A DNA stretch of 64,000 nt, taken from NCBI GenBank assembly GCA_963677415.2, contig CAXXFJ010000045.1:124001-188000 (forward strand), written 5' to 3'. This stretch comes from JAQUTK01 sp963677415 (GTDB taxonomy: Bacteria > Bacteroidota > Bacteroidia > Bacteroidales > JAQUTK01). The notes under the pieces were generated by a model. That model did no database searches, was not told the origin of the DNA, and saw nothing but the letters and a program-made list of their open reading frames with translations. Both the position numbers and the translations under genes were made by a program. Shown piece after piece: positions 27,876-37,903 of the stretch; the first letter of the stretch is position 1, and every line of letters starts with the position of its first letter.

Positions 27876-28847
27876 ATGCAATATGTTGGAATAGAGACAC
27901 AACAGAGAACGAATAATCTTCGCTCTGTTGTGCTACTTTTTCTTTTTCCCTGCCTGGTCGTCCTTCTGACTTATATATTCTGTTTTCTGTTAACCATGGT
28001 GACAGTTCAGCGTTATCAGGGAGATCCTCTTCCCTTTGAGGCAGTCTATGCAATGTTTATCAACTATGCACCGGCTGTCAGTATGGGTGTGATAGTCTGG
28101 TTTGCAATCGCCTATTTTGCCAATTCCTGGATTATAAACAATTCAACAGGAGCAGTTCCATTGGATCGCAGAGATAATAAAAGGGTATATAACCTTGTTG
28201 AGAATCTTTGTATGAGCAGGGGAATGAAGATGCCAAAAGTCAATATTATATATGATGATTCGTTGAATGCATATGCAAGTGGCATCAATGAAAGAAGCTA
28301 TACAGTGACTCTTTCTAAGGGAATCATAGATAAATTGGATGATGCAGAGCTGGAGACCGTGATTGCGCATGAACTAACGCATATCCGTAACCGTGATGTT
28401 CGGGTATTGATTGTCTCTATTGTCTTTGTCGGCCTTTTTTCTATGCTGGCGCAGATTGCGATCCGTTCGCTATTCTATTCGTCTATGGGGCGAAGTAACC
28501 GGAATAATAAAGGTGGTGGCGCATTGCCAATTCTTTTAATTGTTATGGTGGTGGCGGCAATAGGATTCTTCTTTGCGTCTTTAATGCGCTTTGCCATCTC
28601 GCGTAACCGTGAATTCATGGCAGATGCCGGTGCAGCAGAGATGACTAAGAACCCTCATGCATTGGCAAGTGCTTTGCGCAAGATATCCAACGATCCGGAT
28701 ATTGAGGCTGTGACACGCAACGATGTTGCTCAATTGTTCATAGAACATCCGCATTCAAAAACTGAAAACTCTTTCAGTGGATTAAGTGGCTTGTTTGCAA
28801 CACATCCGCCTATCAAAAAGAGAATCGAAATACTGGAACAGTTCTGA
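27876..28847 (+). CDS. HtpX-like M48 family membrane metalloprotease
   Basis: This 323-residue zinc protease has membrane helices near residues 20-42 and 62-80 and again around 175-240. The zinc site is VIAHELTHIRNRDVR (HExxH at about residue 165), with the third ligand in SRNREFMADAGAAEM (about residue 245). Such enzymes degrade damaged membrane proteins. It follows lemA by 11 bp and is surely cotranscribed with it. I leave the symbol empty because HtpX is only the nearest named relative. Confidence 0.9.
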   Translation: MQYVGIETQQRTNNLRSVVLLFLFPCLVVLLTYIFCFLLTMVTVQRYQGDPLPFEAVYAMFINYAPAVSMGVIVWFAIAYFANSWIINNSTGAVPLDRRDNKRVYNLVENLCMSRGMKMPKVNIIYDDSLNAYASGINERSYTVTLSKGIIDKLDDAELETVIAHELTHIRNRDVRVLIVSIVFVGLFSMLAQIAIRSLFYSSMGRSNRNNKGGGALPILLIVMVVAAIGFFFASLMRFAISRNREFMADAGAAEMTKNPHALASALRKISNDPDIEAVTRNDVAQLFIEHPHSKTENSFSGLSGLFATHPPIKKRIEILEQF

Positions 28848-28883
28848 TAAATTTACCTCCTGACGTAATAATCACATAAATGT

Positions 28884-29807
28884 ATGGATTATCAAATAAT
28901 TGATGCACATTCTCATCTTTGGCTGAATCAAGACACAGTGGTAGACGGAATGCCAATCAAAACCATGGAAAACGGCCGCTCTCTCTTTATGGGTGAGATG
29001 CGGCAGATGATTCCTCCTTTTATGATTGATGGTCGCAACAGTGCGGAAGTTTTTCTTTCCAATATGGATTATGCTCAGGTATCCGGGGCAGTCGTGACTC
29101 AGGAGTATATCGATGGACTTCAGAATGATTATCTTTTACAGGTAATGAAACAATACCCCGATCGATTCTTTGTATGTGGTATGTGTGAGTTTCGTCGTCC
29201 TGGATTCTTTGAACAGGGTAAAGAGTTGATATCTTCAGGATTTAAAGGAATCAAGATTCCGGCACAGCGATTATTTCTGAAAGAGGGAAGAGTGTATCTG
29301 ACTTCCGATGAGATGATACAACTTTTCCATTACATGGAAGAGAGAAATATTATTCTCTCGATTGATCTGGCAGATGGTGATATGCAAACTGGTGAGCTGG
29401 AAGAAGTTATTCAAGAGTGTCCCAAATTGAAGATTGCTATCGGCCATTTCGGGATGGTGACGCGACCGAAATGGGAAGAACAAATCAAACTGGCACGTTA
29501 TTCCAATGTCTATATTGAGTCGGGTGGAATAACATGGCTTTTCAACGATGAGTTTTATCCCTTTAAAGGTGCGGTGAAGGCTATCTGCCAATCTGCCGAA
29601 CTGGTTGGAATGGACAAATTGATGTGGGGATCTGATTACCCACGTACCATTACAGCTATTACTTATAAAATGTCCTATGACTTTGTGTGCAAGTCGAATG
29701 AAATAACAGAAGCTGATAAGGAGCTCTTTCTAGGGAAGAACGCCCTTGAGTTTTACGGTTTCAAGAATCTGCCGATACTACCTTATATTAAAAATATGTC
29801 CGAATAG
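28884..29807 (+). CDS. Amidohydrolase-fold hydrolase (amidohydrolase_2 type)
   Basis: This 307-residue TIM-barrel enzyme begins DYQIIDAHSHLW, the first metal-binding HxH motif. It also shows GFKGIKIPAQRLFL, IAIGHFGM and the closing MWGSDYPRTITAITY with the catalytic Asp. PF04909 members include lactonases and decarboxylases, and the substrate cannot be told here. It starts 36 bp after the M48 protease gene on the same strand and may share its transcript. Confidence 0.8.
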   Translation: MDYQIIDAHSHLWLNQDTVVDGMPIKTMENGRSLFMGEMRQMIPPFMIDGRNSAEVFLSNMDYAQVSGAVVTQEYIDGLQNDYLLQVMKQYPDRFFVCGMCEFRRPGFFEQGKELISSGFKGIKIPAQRLFLKEGRVYLTSDEMIQLFHYMEERNIILSIDLADGDMQTGELEEVIQECPKLKIAIGHFGMVTRPKWEEQIKLARYSNVYIESGGITWLFNDEFYPFKGAVKAICQSAELVGMDKLMWGSDYPRTITAITYKMSYDFVCKSNEITEADKELFLGKNALEFYGFKNLPILPYIKNMSE

Positions 29808-29911
29808 CATTGTTTGTGCCATTTGTACAGTCAATTTGTCAGAAAATTCGAATGGTATATGATTTGTGAGTTAGAGGAACGAATGAACATAAACTAATAA
29901 CAAATCATAGT

Positions 29912-31960
29912 ATGCAAAACGGAAGTATTGGGGTAACAACAGAAAACATTTTCCCCATCATCAAGAAATTCTTGTATAGTGATCACGAGATATTCCTTCG
30001 TGAGATTATCTCAAATGCAGTTGATGCCACACAAAAGATCAAAACACTGGCTTCTGTCGGTGAGTTTAAAGGTGAACTGGGAGATTTGACGATACAGGTC
30101 AAATTGGACAAAGACAAAGGAACAATCACTGTGACTGACCATGGTGTTGGTATGACAGAAGATGAGATGAGCAGATATCTCAATCAGATAGCCTTTTCGG
30201 GAGCTGAAGAGTTTGTAGAGAAATACAAGAATGAAGCAAATAATATCATCGGTCATTTCGGATTAGGATTTTACTCTTCTTTTATGGTTTCCAGTAAAGT
30301 GGAAGTCGTAACCAAGTCTTTCAAAGAAGACTCAAATGGTGTGAAATGGAGTTGTGATGGTTCTCCCGAATTTACGATGGAAGAAGATTCAAAGAAGGAG
30401 AGAGGTACTGAAATTATCATGTACATCGATGATGATAATAAGGAATTTCTCGAAGAGGCCAAAATCTCTGGATTGTTGAAGAAGTATTGCAGTTTCTTAC
30501 CCATCCCTATTGCTTTTGGAAAAAAGAAAGAGTGGAAAGAGGGTAAAGATGTAGAAACGGCAGATGATAATATCATTAATAACGTTAGCCCTGCTTGGAC
30601 ACGCAAACCCGCTGACCTCAAAGAGGAAGACTACAAGGGTTTCTACCAGGAATTATATCCTTACACGGACGAACCACTGTTTCATATCCATCTGAATGTG
30701 GATTATCCTTTTACGTTGACAGGTATTCTCTATTTCCCAAAGATAAAGAGCAATGTAGACTTGCATAAAAACAAGATTCAATTGTACTGTAATCAAGTGT
30801 TTGTTTCGGATTCGGTAGAGGGCATTGTTCCTGAATTCATGACATTACTCCATGGTGTAATTGATTCGCCGGATATTCCTCTGAATGTCTCACGATCCTA
30901 CTTGCAAAGTGATGCCAATGTCAAAAAGATCTCTTCTCACATTACAAAGAAAGTTGCAGACCGCTTGCAGGAGCTATTTAAAGAAGATCGTGCTCAATTT
31001 GAATCAAAATGGGATGACCTGAAGATATTCGTAGAGTATGGTGAACTTACCGATGAGAAGTTTTTTGAAAGAGCAGAGAAGTTTACTTTACTGAAGAACT
31101 CGGATAATAGTTATTTCACACTTGAAGAATACAAGAAGCTAGTAGAGGGAAATCAGACAGACAAAGACAAACAATTGATCTATCTCTATACGACCAACCT
31201 TGATCAACAGTTCAGCTATATCGATGCTGCAAAGGATAAAGGCTATGATGTCGTGGTAATGGATGGTCAGTTAGATGTTCATTTTATCAGCAAGATTGAA
31301 GAAAAAGAGAAAGTTCGTTTCGTTCGTGTGGATAGTGACGTTGTGGACAATCTGATTAAAAAAGAAGATGCTGCAAAAGTTGAATGGAGCTCCGAACAGA
31401 AAACAGCATTAAAGACCATATTGCAGTCTCAGGCTCCTAAACTGGAGAAGGTTGAGTTTATGGTTCAATTTGAAGCACTAGGTGCCAATGCCAATCCGGT
31501 CATGCTGACTCAAAACGAATACATGCGTCGTATGAAAGAGATGTCTGCTAGTCAGACAGGTTTCAACTTCTATGGAGAAATGCCTGATTCATACAATCTG
31601 GTAGTAAATACGAATCATCCTTTGGCACAAAGACTCCTTCAAGAGGAAGAGGCTGCTTGTAACGAAAAAGTGGCACCTCTTAATACAGAGCTCAAAGTAG
31701 CAGAGGCTAAGCGTGATGAACTTCAAGATGCTCAGAAAGGCAAGAAAGACGAGGAGCTCTCCTTAGATGATAAAGAGGCACTTGAGGTTGCAAAGAAAAA
31801 AGTGGAAGAGTTGCAAACTAATCTTGATACAATCCTTACTACGTATGCGAAAGAGAATAAGCTGGTTAGCCAGCTGATAGACTTGGCTCTTTTGTCCAAC
31901 AATATGTTGAAAGGAGAGGCTCTGAGCAACTTTGTGAAACGAAGTTTTCAGATGATTTGA
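29912..31960 (+). CDS. htpG: Molecular chaperone HtpG (Hsp90)
   Basis: This 682-residue cytosolic ATP-dependent chaperone begins MQNGSIGVTTENIFPIIKKF. It has the GHKL ATP site (LREIISNAVDATQKI, DHGVGMTEDEM, GHFGLGFYSSFMV) and the middle domain motif LYCNQVFVSDSVEGIVPEF with LNVSRSYLQ. A charged helical insertion (KVAEAKRDELQDAQKGKKDE, about residues 590-640) precedes the final dimerisation helices. Length is slightly above the E. coli protein because of this insertion. A strong terminator follows. Confidence 0.97.
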   Translation: MQNGSIGVTTENIFPIIKKFLYSDHEIFLREIISNAVDATQKIKTLASVGEFKGELGDLTIQVKLDKDKGTITVTDHGVGMTEDEMSRYLNQIAFSGAEEFVEKYKNEANNIIGHFGLGFYSSFMVSSKVEVVTKSFKEDSNGVKWSCDGSPEFTMEEDSKKERGTEIIMYIDDDNKEFLEEAKISGLLKKYCSFLPIPIAFGKKKEWKEGKDVETADDNIINNVSPAWTRKPADLKEEDYKGFYQELYPYTDEPLFHIHLNVDYPFTLTGILYFPKIKSNVDLHKNKIQLYCNQVFVSDSVEGIVPEFMTLLHGVIDSPDIPLNVSRSYLQSDANVKKISSHITKKVADRLQELFKEDRAQFESKWDDLKIFVEYGELTDEKFFERAEKFTLLKNSDNSYFTLEEYKKLVEGNQTDKDKQLIYLYTTNLDQQFSYIDAAKDKGYDVVVMDGQLDVHFISKIEEKEKVRFVRVDSDVVDNLIKKEDAAKVEWSSEQKTALKTILQSQAPKLEKVEFMVQFEALGANANPVMLTQNEYMRRMKEMSASQTGFNFYGEMPDSYNLVVNTNHPLAQRLLQEEEAACNEKVAPLNTELKVAEAKRDELQDAQKGKKDEELSLDDKEALEVAKKKVEELQTNLDTILTTYAKENKLVSQLIDLALLSNNMLKGEALSNFVKRSFQMI

Positions 31961-31989
31961 TCCTAAAAAAGGTGTCAAAATACAGACTT

Positions 31990-32026
31990 ACAGAGAGGAG
32001 AATCCTTGCGGATATCTCCTCTCTGT
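31990..32026 (+). terminator. Terminator after htpG
   Basis: ACAGAGAGGAGA pairs with TCTCCTCTCTGT across a 13-nt loop and is followed by GTTTT. Confidence 0.8.
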
Positions 32027-32098
32027 GTTTTATGTCTGAGATTATGTTATATAAGTCTGATTTTAGCCGGAATAAAAAATGTTTTATGATTTTGTTTG

Positions 32099-32106
32099 TA
32101 TATTTG
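32099..32106 (+). promoter_or_regulatory. -7 box for the patatin-type gene
   Basis: TATATTTG matches TAnnTTTG exactly, 29 nt before the ATG at 32136. Confidence 0.55.
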
Positions 32107-32135
32107 ACATTCTGAAATAAGATACGCCATTTGTG

Positions 32136-34430
32136 ATGAGAATAAGGCTTCTGATAATTGTGCTAAGTGTGTGCTCCTTTACCTCTCTGCATGCCCAGAA
32201 AGTTGGGCTTGTACTGAGTGGAGGTGGCGCAAAGGGGATTGCTCATATTGGCATGATCAAGGCTTTGGAAGATAATAATATTCCGATTGATTACGTCACC
32301 GGGACCTCAATGGGTGCGATTGTTGGTGGATTGTATGCAGCTGGATACTCGCCGGAGGAAATGATGGAACTTCTCAAATCAGATGATTTCCAAAACTGGA
32401 TGTCCGGAAAGGTAGAAGAGAAATATCAATACTATTTTAGAAAAGAAAGTCCGACACCGGAAATGTTCAATCTTAGTATATGGGCGAAAGACTCTTTGTC
32501 TGCAAATAAGAACTTTTTTCTTCCGACGAATATTGTTAATCCTAGACAGATGAATCTTGTTTTCACTCAGCTATTCGGACCTGCGAATGCATCATGTGAC
32601 TATGATTTTGATTATCTTATGGTACCTTTCAGATGTGTCGCATCTGATGTATATGAACGCAAACCAATCATCTGCAAGAAAGGCGACTTAGGAGATGCGA
32701 TTCGTGCTTCAATGACTTTTCCTTTTATTTTTAAACCCATTAAGCTTGATGGAGTTCTTGCCTATGATGGTGGCATCTTTGATAATTTTCCTGTACGTAC
32801 GATGGTAGAAGACTTTAATCCAGATTATATTATAGGCAGTAAAGTCGCTTCGGGAAGACTAGCTGCAGATGAAGGTGATATTATTGGCCAGATGGAAAAT
32901 ATGGTGATGGATAAAACAGACTATTCAGTACCGGAAGAAAAGGGTATTTTACTCTCCTTCCAACTCCAAGAGGTGGGATTATTGGACTTTAATAAAGCGG
33001 ATTCAATCTACAAGTTGGGTTATGATAGGGTGATTGATGCCTTGGATTCTATTCAAAGAAACGTGTCGCGAAGAGTTGCATCAGAAGATGTTAAGGAGAA
33101 GCGCAAACGTTTTAAGAGTCAACAGCCTGAACTAATCTTCAATAAAATAATTATTAATGGTGTCAGTCAGCAGCAAAAGGATTATATTAAAAATGAACTA
33201 CCTGAAGAGGGACATACTTTTACATACGAAGAGTTTAAGCGATCTTATTTCAGACTACTCTCCAATCCTAAGATATCCGAGATTATGCCTCATGCAGTAT
33301 ATAACTATTATGAGAGATCCTATGACCTGTATCTTGACTTCAAGATAGAAGATAAGATTCTTTTGTCTTTTGGGGGTCTTATTTCGTCTCAAAACTTCAA
33401 TGAGATATACCTCGGAGCTACCTATCAGAGTTTGGCACCAATGTCACATACATATGCTATGGACTTGCAACTTGGCAAGACCTATAACAGTGTGTCTTTA
33501 CGTGCTCGTACCGATATTCCTTCTTTCAGTGTGCCTATGTCGTTACATCTAATTACAGCATTCAGTGGACGCAGGTACTATGAAGGAGAAAAAATATTTG
33601 ATTTCCGTGACAACACAGCCTTTATTTTCCAGAAAGACTATTATTTAAAGCTTAAGTTGGGCTTTCCTTTTCGTACAAAAGGAAAAGTAGAACTAGGATT
33701 AGGCTATGGTGCACAAGTAGATAATTATTATCAGTCATCTTTAAGTTCTACAGTAAATAGAAACTTTGATAAAAGTCACTATAATTTAGCGGTAGGATCT
33801 GTTTTATTTGATAGCAATACATTGAATGACATTCAGTATCCCACCAGAGGACGGCGGACAAGCATGATGTCTCAAATCGTTTGGGGAACAGAATATTATT
33901 TCAAGAATGATGCCAACACAACTACTGATCGGGGAAATCTGGCATATTTACAGTTTACGGCTAATTATGAGTCTTACAAACGTATTGGTTCTCATTTTGT
34001 TTTAGGTCATTCTATTGATTTGGCTTTTTCCTCATCCAGGTTTCTAAATAACTACACTTCTACAATAATTGCCTCTCCGGCTTTTACCCCAACCCCTCAT
34101 AGCAAGATGATCTTTAATGAAGCTTTTCGTGCCAATCAATTTGCTGCCGCAGGCATTAAACCTCTTTGGCGGTTTAATGACAACTTCCATCTAAGGAGTG
34201 AGCTATATGCTTTTTTACCCTATAAAGAGATCAAAAGTGATGCCAATAGACATGCCTATTATGCTAAAGATTTTCGTACCATTAAATTGATGGGAGAGAT
34301 GAGTGCTGTTGCACAGTTTTCAAAGATAAGCCTGAGTGCTTATATCAATTATTACAAAGCGCCTGTAAGCAGCTGGAATGTAGGGTTTAACATCGGATAC
34401 CTGCTTTTTACGCCGAAGCTTGTTGAATAA
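32136..34430 (+). CDS. Patatin-like phospholipase with outer-membrane beta-barrel
   Basis: This protein of about 764 residues starts with a signal peptide (MRIRLLIIVLSVCSFTSLHAQ). The patatin domain follows at once, with the oxyanion motif LSGGGAKGIAHIG, nucleophile Ser in GTSMGAIVGGLYAAGY and the DGGIFDNFPV Asp motif. After residue 330 there is a POTRA-like segment (LIFNKIIINGVSQQQKDYI). The final third is rich in alternating beta strands and ends LLFTPKLVE, as in BamA-type barrels. It resembles PlpD-type self-translocating lipases (type Vd secretion). ATG 32136 is preferred over GTG 32133. Confidence 0.88.
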   Translation: MRIRLLIIVLSVCSFTSLHAQKVGLVLSGGGAKGIAHIGMIKALEDNNIPIDYVTGTSMGAIVGGLYAAGYSPEEMMELLKSDDFQNWMSGKVEEKYQYYFRKESPTPEMFNLSIWAKDSLSANKNFFLPTNIVNPRQMNLVFTQLFGPANASCDYDFDYLMVPFRCVASDVYERKPIICKKGDLGDAIRASMTFPFIFKPIKLDGVLAYDGGIFDNFPVRTMVEDFNPDYIIGSKVASGRLAADEGDIIGQMENMVMDKTDYSVPEEKGILLSFQLQEVGLLDFNKADSIYKLGYDRVIDALDSIQRNVSRRVASEDVKEKRKRFKSQQPELIFNKIIINGVSQQQKDYIKNELPEEGHTFTYEEFKRSYFRLLSNPKISEIMPHAVYNYYERSYDLYLDFKIEDKILLSFGGLISSQNFNEIYLGATYQSLAPMSHTYAMDLQLGKTYNSVSLRARTDIPSFSVPMSLHLITAFSGRRYYEGEKIFDFRDNTAFIFQKDYYLKLKLGFPFRTKGKVELGLGYGAQVDNYYQSSLSSTVNRNFDKSHYNLAVGSVLFDSNTLNDIQYPTRGRRTSMMSQIVWGTEYYFKNDANTTTDRGNLAYLQFTANYESYKRIGSHFVLGHSIDLAFSSSRFLNNYTSTIIASPAFTPTPHSKMIFNEAFRANQFAAAGIKPLWRFNDNFHLRSELYAFLPYKEIKSDANRHAYYAKDFRTIKLMGEMSAVAQFSKISLSAYINYYKAPVSSWNVGFNIGYLLFTPKLVE

Positions 34431-34455
34431 ATAGGATAAAAATCGCCTCAAGGGC

Positions 34456-34486
34456 TTGCAGAATTAAAATAAAGAGCTTACCTTTG
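34456..34486 (+). promoter_or_regulatory. Promoter of tRNA-Arg
   Basis: TTG at 34456-34458 and TACCTTTG at 34479-34486 are separated by 20 bp, an ideal fit to the Bacteroidetes consensus, 19 nt before the tRNA. Confidence 0.65.
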
Positions 34487-34505
34487 CATCGCGTTTCAGG
34501 AAAAT

Positions 34506-34579
34506 GGCTGCGTAGCTCAACTGAATAGAGTAGCTGACTACGGATCAGCCGGTTGTGGGTTTGAATCCCTCCGCAGTCA
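34506..34579 (+). tRNA. tRNA-Arg (anticodon ACG)
   Basis: The 74-nt cloverleaf has acceptor stem GGCTGCG/CGCAGTC with one G-U pair, an anticodon stem GCTGA/TCAGC around the loop CTACGGA (anticodon ACG), and the T arm GTGGG TTTGAAT CCCTC. The discriminator is A and CCA is not encoded. The A34 would be deaminated to inosine to read CGN codons. Confidence 0.93.
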
Positions 34580-34583
34580 CAAA

Positions 34584-34617
34584 GAGCAGGACGAAAGTTC
34601 TGCTCTTTTCCTTTTTT
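34584..34617 (+). terminator. Terminator after tRNA-Arg
   Basis: AGAGCAG pairs with CTGCTCT around a 10-nt loop and is followed by a T-rich tail. The remaining bases to 34816 contain only a direct repeat of GGATCAACTGC near 34648 and 34666. Confidence 0.8.
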
Positions 34618-34816
34618 GTACTCTTTACTCCGGATTCAAGGTTTAGGATCAACTGCGGATCAAGGATCAACTGCAAAACCTGAGGATTTATTCTATTATG
34701 CAAATACAGTAGCCAGCCTGAAAAGAACGAATCATATTTATTTTGTTAAAAAGCAGATGTTCTACCTGATTATTCAGATAGTTAATTATCTTTGAAACAT
34801 AAATGTAACACCTGTG

Positions 34817-34849
34817 TTTGATTTCTGTAATATGAATGACGTTACTTTG
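34817..34849 (+). promoter_or_regulatory. Promoter of the phosphate transporter operon
   Basis: TTTG at 34817-34820 is followed after 21 bp by TTACTTTG at 34842-34849, one mismatch from TAnnTTTG. The gene starts 36 nt later. Confidence 0.45.
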
Positions 34850-34885
34850 CATTGAAAATTAAAGTACATCTTAATTACATACCAA

Positions 34886-37120
34886 ATGGATACGTTTTAT
34901 TTAATCATTGTAGTCTTCCTTTTCATGTTGGCCATCTTTGACTTAGTTGTTGGAGTCAGCAATGACGCGGTCAATTTCTTAAATTCAGCAATAGGGGCAA
35001 AAGTTGCATCGTTCAAGACTATCATGATAATAGCCGCAATGGGTATATTTGTTGGAGCTTCTTTTTCCAACGGAATGATGGATATTGCACGACATGGGAT
35101 TTATCAGCCGGAGTATTTCTATTTTCAAGAGATTATGTGCATTCTAGTGGCTGTAATGCTTACGGATGTTGTTTTACTCGACTTCTTTAATTCACTAGGG
35201 TTGCCTACTTCTACAACCGTTTCTTTGGTTTTCGAACTGTTAGGTGGTACTTTTGCCATTGCACTTATTAAGACGGCCAATGACCCTTCACTTCAGATGA
35301 GCCAGCTAGTCAACACAGATAAAGCATTGTCTGTAATCATGGCTATTTTCGTTTCTGTTGCAATCGCTTTCTTCTTTGGATTGATTGTTCAGTATATATC
35401 ACGTATGATATTCTCCTTCAGTTATCAGAAGAAGCTGAAGTATTTTATCGGAGTATTCGGAGGCTTTTCGGCAACAGCAATCATCTATTATATGTTTTTG
35501 AAAGGACTCAAAGATACGACCTTTATCAATGGAGATGTTAAGAGTTGGATTGATAACAATATGGGCATGTTGGTACCATTGTTCTTTGTTGTTTCAACTT
35601 TATTTATGCAGGCTCTTCATATGCTAAAAGTGAATGTCTTCAGAGTAATAGTATTACTGGGAACATTTGCTCTTGCGTTGGCTTTTGCCGGTAATGACCT
35701 GGTCAATTTTATTGGAGTTCCGTTGGCAGGTTATTCTTCCTATCTTGACTTTATCAATACTCCCGGAGCAACGCCAGACACTCTTTTGATGACTTCCTTA
35801 AATGGCTCTGCAAACACTCCCTGGTATTTTCTGTTTGGGGCTGGATTAGTTATGGTGATAACCTTAGTTCGCTCTAAGAAAGCGCAAGCAGTAGTGAAAA
35901 CGTCCGTAGATCTTTCTCGTCAGGATGAAGGAGAAGAATCGTTTGGTAGTACGCCAATGGCCCGCTCTCTGGTTCGTGTAGGCCTCTTGTTTTCCAATAG
36001 TGTCAATAAGTATGTACCCCAATCTGCTAAGCAATGGGTAGAAACCCGCTTTAGAAAAGAAGATGCGATTATTGCTGATGGTGCAGCATTTGACTTGGTG
36101 CGTGCATCAGTCAATCTGGTACTTGCAGGTTCGCTGATAGCTCTAGGTACTTCTTTGAAGTTACCTCTTTCTACCACTTATGTCACTTTTATGGTTGCCA
36201 TGGGTACTTCTTTGGCCGACCGTGCATGGTCTCGCGATTCTGCAGTCTATCGTATTACAGGTGTATTAAGTGTAATCGGAGGATGGTTCATCACTGCCGG
36301 TGCGGCATTTAGTTTCTGTATGATAGTGGCAACTGTCATTTACTTTGGTGGAGCAACAGCAATCTTTATCTTGATTGCCTTGGCACTATTTTTATTAGTT
36401 CGTAGCCAGATTGTATATTCGAAGAAAAACCAGAAAGAAAAAGAAGCGGTACAATTGCAAAAAGAAATAGCTGAAAATACAACAAAAGATCCTTTGACAG
36501 CATTCCGTGAGTATACATTTAAGCAAATTGATAAATTGATGGCATTCTCTATTGAGACCTTTGATCTTACAATTTCTTCTTTTCTCAAGGAGAATCTCAG
36601 AGGTCTTCGTCAGGCATCCGGCAAGATTAAGTTTGCAAAGCAGCACATGAAACAGGTAAGACGCGTGGGTGTTGTTGCTGTAAGCAATTTTGATAATGTT
36701 ATGGCGTTCGAGAAAGGATTATCCTATCAGCAAGGGAGTACGTTTGCTACTGAAGTGCTGTATAGTATATCACGTATTTGTGAGCCTTGCTACGAACATA
36801 TCGATAACAACTTCTCACCACTTCGCGATCATCAGAAAGAAGAATTGAAAGATGTTTCTGATACGATTCTAGTTCTGATGAAACAAGGACGCGAGGTTAT
36901 GAATGAGAAGAACTATGAACATTTTGATAGCTATCAGATAGCAGCAGAAGCTTTAAATAAACAGCTTGGACATTTGAGACGTGAGGAACTTACACGCATC
37001 AGACAACATAAAGATAGCATTAAGATGAGTATGGTCTATTTGACCACCATTCAAGAATTACAAAGTATGGTAAATAATCTTACCAATCTACTGAAGATCT
37101 GTAAGAGATTTCAGGATTAA
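34886..37120 (+). CDS. PiT-family inorganic phosphate transporter with PhoU-like C-terminus
   Basis: This 744-residue inner-membrane protein carries the duplicated PiT signature: GVSNDAVNFLNSAIGAKVAS near residue 25 and a second half with AFAGNDLVNFIGVPLAGYSS near 270. It has about ten or more membrane helices up to residue 510. The last 200 residues (KQIDKLMAFSIETFDLTISS onward) are soluble and helical, like PhoU or DUF47 regulators of phosphate transport. A response regulator and histidine kinase follow on the same strand, a context that hints at phosphate sensing. Confidence 0.9.
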   Translation: MDTFYLIIVVFLFMLAIFDLVVGVSNDAVNFLNSAIGAKVASFKTIMIIAAMGIFVGASFSNGMMDIARHGIYQPEYFYFQEIMCILVAVMLTDVVLLDFFNSLGLPTSTTVSLVFELLGGTFAIALIKTANDPSLQMSQLVNTDKALSVIMAIFVSVAIAFFFGLIVQYISRMIFSFSYQKKLKYFIGVFGGFSATAIIYYMFLKGLKDTTFINGDVKSWIDNNMGMLVPLFFVVSTLFMQALHMLKVNVFRVIVLLGTFALALAFAGNDLVNFIGVPLAGYSSYLDFINTPGATPDTLLMTSLNGSANTPWYFLFGAGLVMVITLVRSKKAQAVVKTSVDLSRQDEGEESFGSTPMARSLVRVGLLFSNSVNKYVPQSAKQWVETRFRKEDAIIADGAAFDLVRASVNLVLAGSLIALGTSLKLPLSTTYVTFMVAMGTSLADRAWSRDSAVYRITGVLSVIGGWFITAGAAFSFCMIVATVIYFGGATAIFILIALALFLLVRSQIVYSKKNQKEKEAVQLQKEIAENTTKDPLTAFREYTFKQIDKLMAFSIETFDLTISSFLKENLRGLRQASGKIKFAKQHMKQVRRVGVVAVSNFDNVMAFEKGLSYQQGSTFATEVLYSISRICEPCYEHIDNNFSPLRDHQKEELKDVSDTILVLMKQGREVMNEKNYEHFDSYQIAAEALNKQLGHLRREELTRIRQHKDSIKMSMVYLTTIQELQSMVNNLTNLLKICKRFQD

Positions 37121-37195
37121 TAGAACTGATTCTCATGAAACGAAATTGATTTACTAAGCTTATAATCTGATATATATGCTGCCTTAAAAGAATAA

Positions 37196-37891
37196 ATGAG
37201 TATGGAAAAGAATCGGATTTTGGTAGTTGATGATGAAGAAGATCTGTGTGAGATATTAAAGTTCAATCTGGAGACAGAAGGATATGATGTCGATACCGCT
37301 AATTCTGCTGAAGAAGCTCTTAAGTTAAATCTCGCACAGTATCAGCTATTATTACTGGATATTATGATGGGAGAAATCTCTGGTTTCAAGATGGCTAGTC
37401 TCTTGAAGAAAAATAAAGAGACAGCATCCATCCCGATCATTTTTATTACAGCTAAAGATACAGAGAATGATCTCTTAACAGGCTTCAACGTCGGTGCCGA
37501 TGATTATATATCAAAGCCATTCTCAATCCGCGAAGTTCTTTTGCGTGTCAAGGCAGTATTGCGGAGGACAGCTGTTGAATCTGTGGATGAACCGACATTT
37601 ATTTCATACAAAAACCTGGTTATCGATGCATCCAGCAAAAAGGTAAAGATTAATGACTCGGATATCTTTCTGACAAGAAAAGAATTTGAGATATTGGCGC
37701 TTCTCCTCCAAAACATAGGACACGTCTTCTCTCGAGAGGAAATACTCAATCGTATATGGAAAGAGGATGTCTATGTACTTGACCGGACAGTAGATGTTAA
37801 TATGACACGTCTACGAAAAAAGATAGGGGAATACGGAAAATGTATTATTACCCGTTTAGGGTACGGATATTGTTTTGAACCTGAAATCTAA
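37196..37891 (+). CDS. OmpR/PhoB-family response regulator
   Basis: This 231-residue protein has a receiver domain (residues 5-120). The acidic pocket is in ILVVDDEEDL, the phospho-acceptor Asp (about residue 55) in LLLLDIMMGEISG, and the Thr/Lys positions in IIFITAKDTEN and DDYISKPFS. A winged-helix DNA-binding domain ends the protein (LTRKEFEILALLLQNIGHVF, VDVNMTRLRKKIG). It lies 75 bp after the phosphate transporter and 12 bp before its kinase. It resembles PhoB and RprY, but the signal is not proven. Confidence 0.9.
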   Translation: MSMEKNRILVVDDEEDLCEILKFNLETEGYDVDTANSAEEALKLNLAQYQLLLLDIMMGEISGFKMASLLKKNKETASIPIIFITAKDTENDLLTGFNVGADDYISKPFSIREVLLRVKAVLRRTAVESVDEPTFISYKNLVIDASSKKVKINDSDIFLTRKEFEILALLLQNIGHVFSREEILNRIWKEDVYVLDRTVDVNMTRLRKKIGEYGKCIITRLGYGYCFEPEI

Positions 37892-37903
37892 TGATATCAT
37901 GTT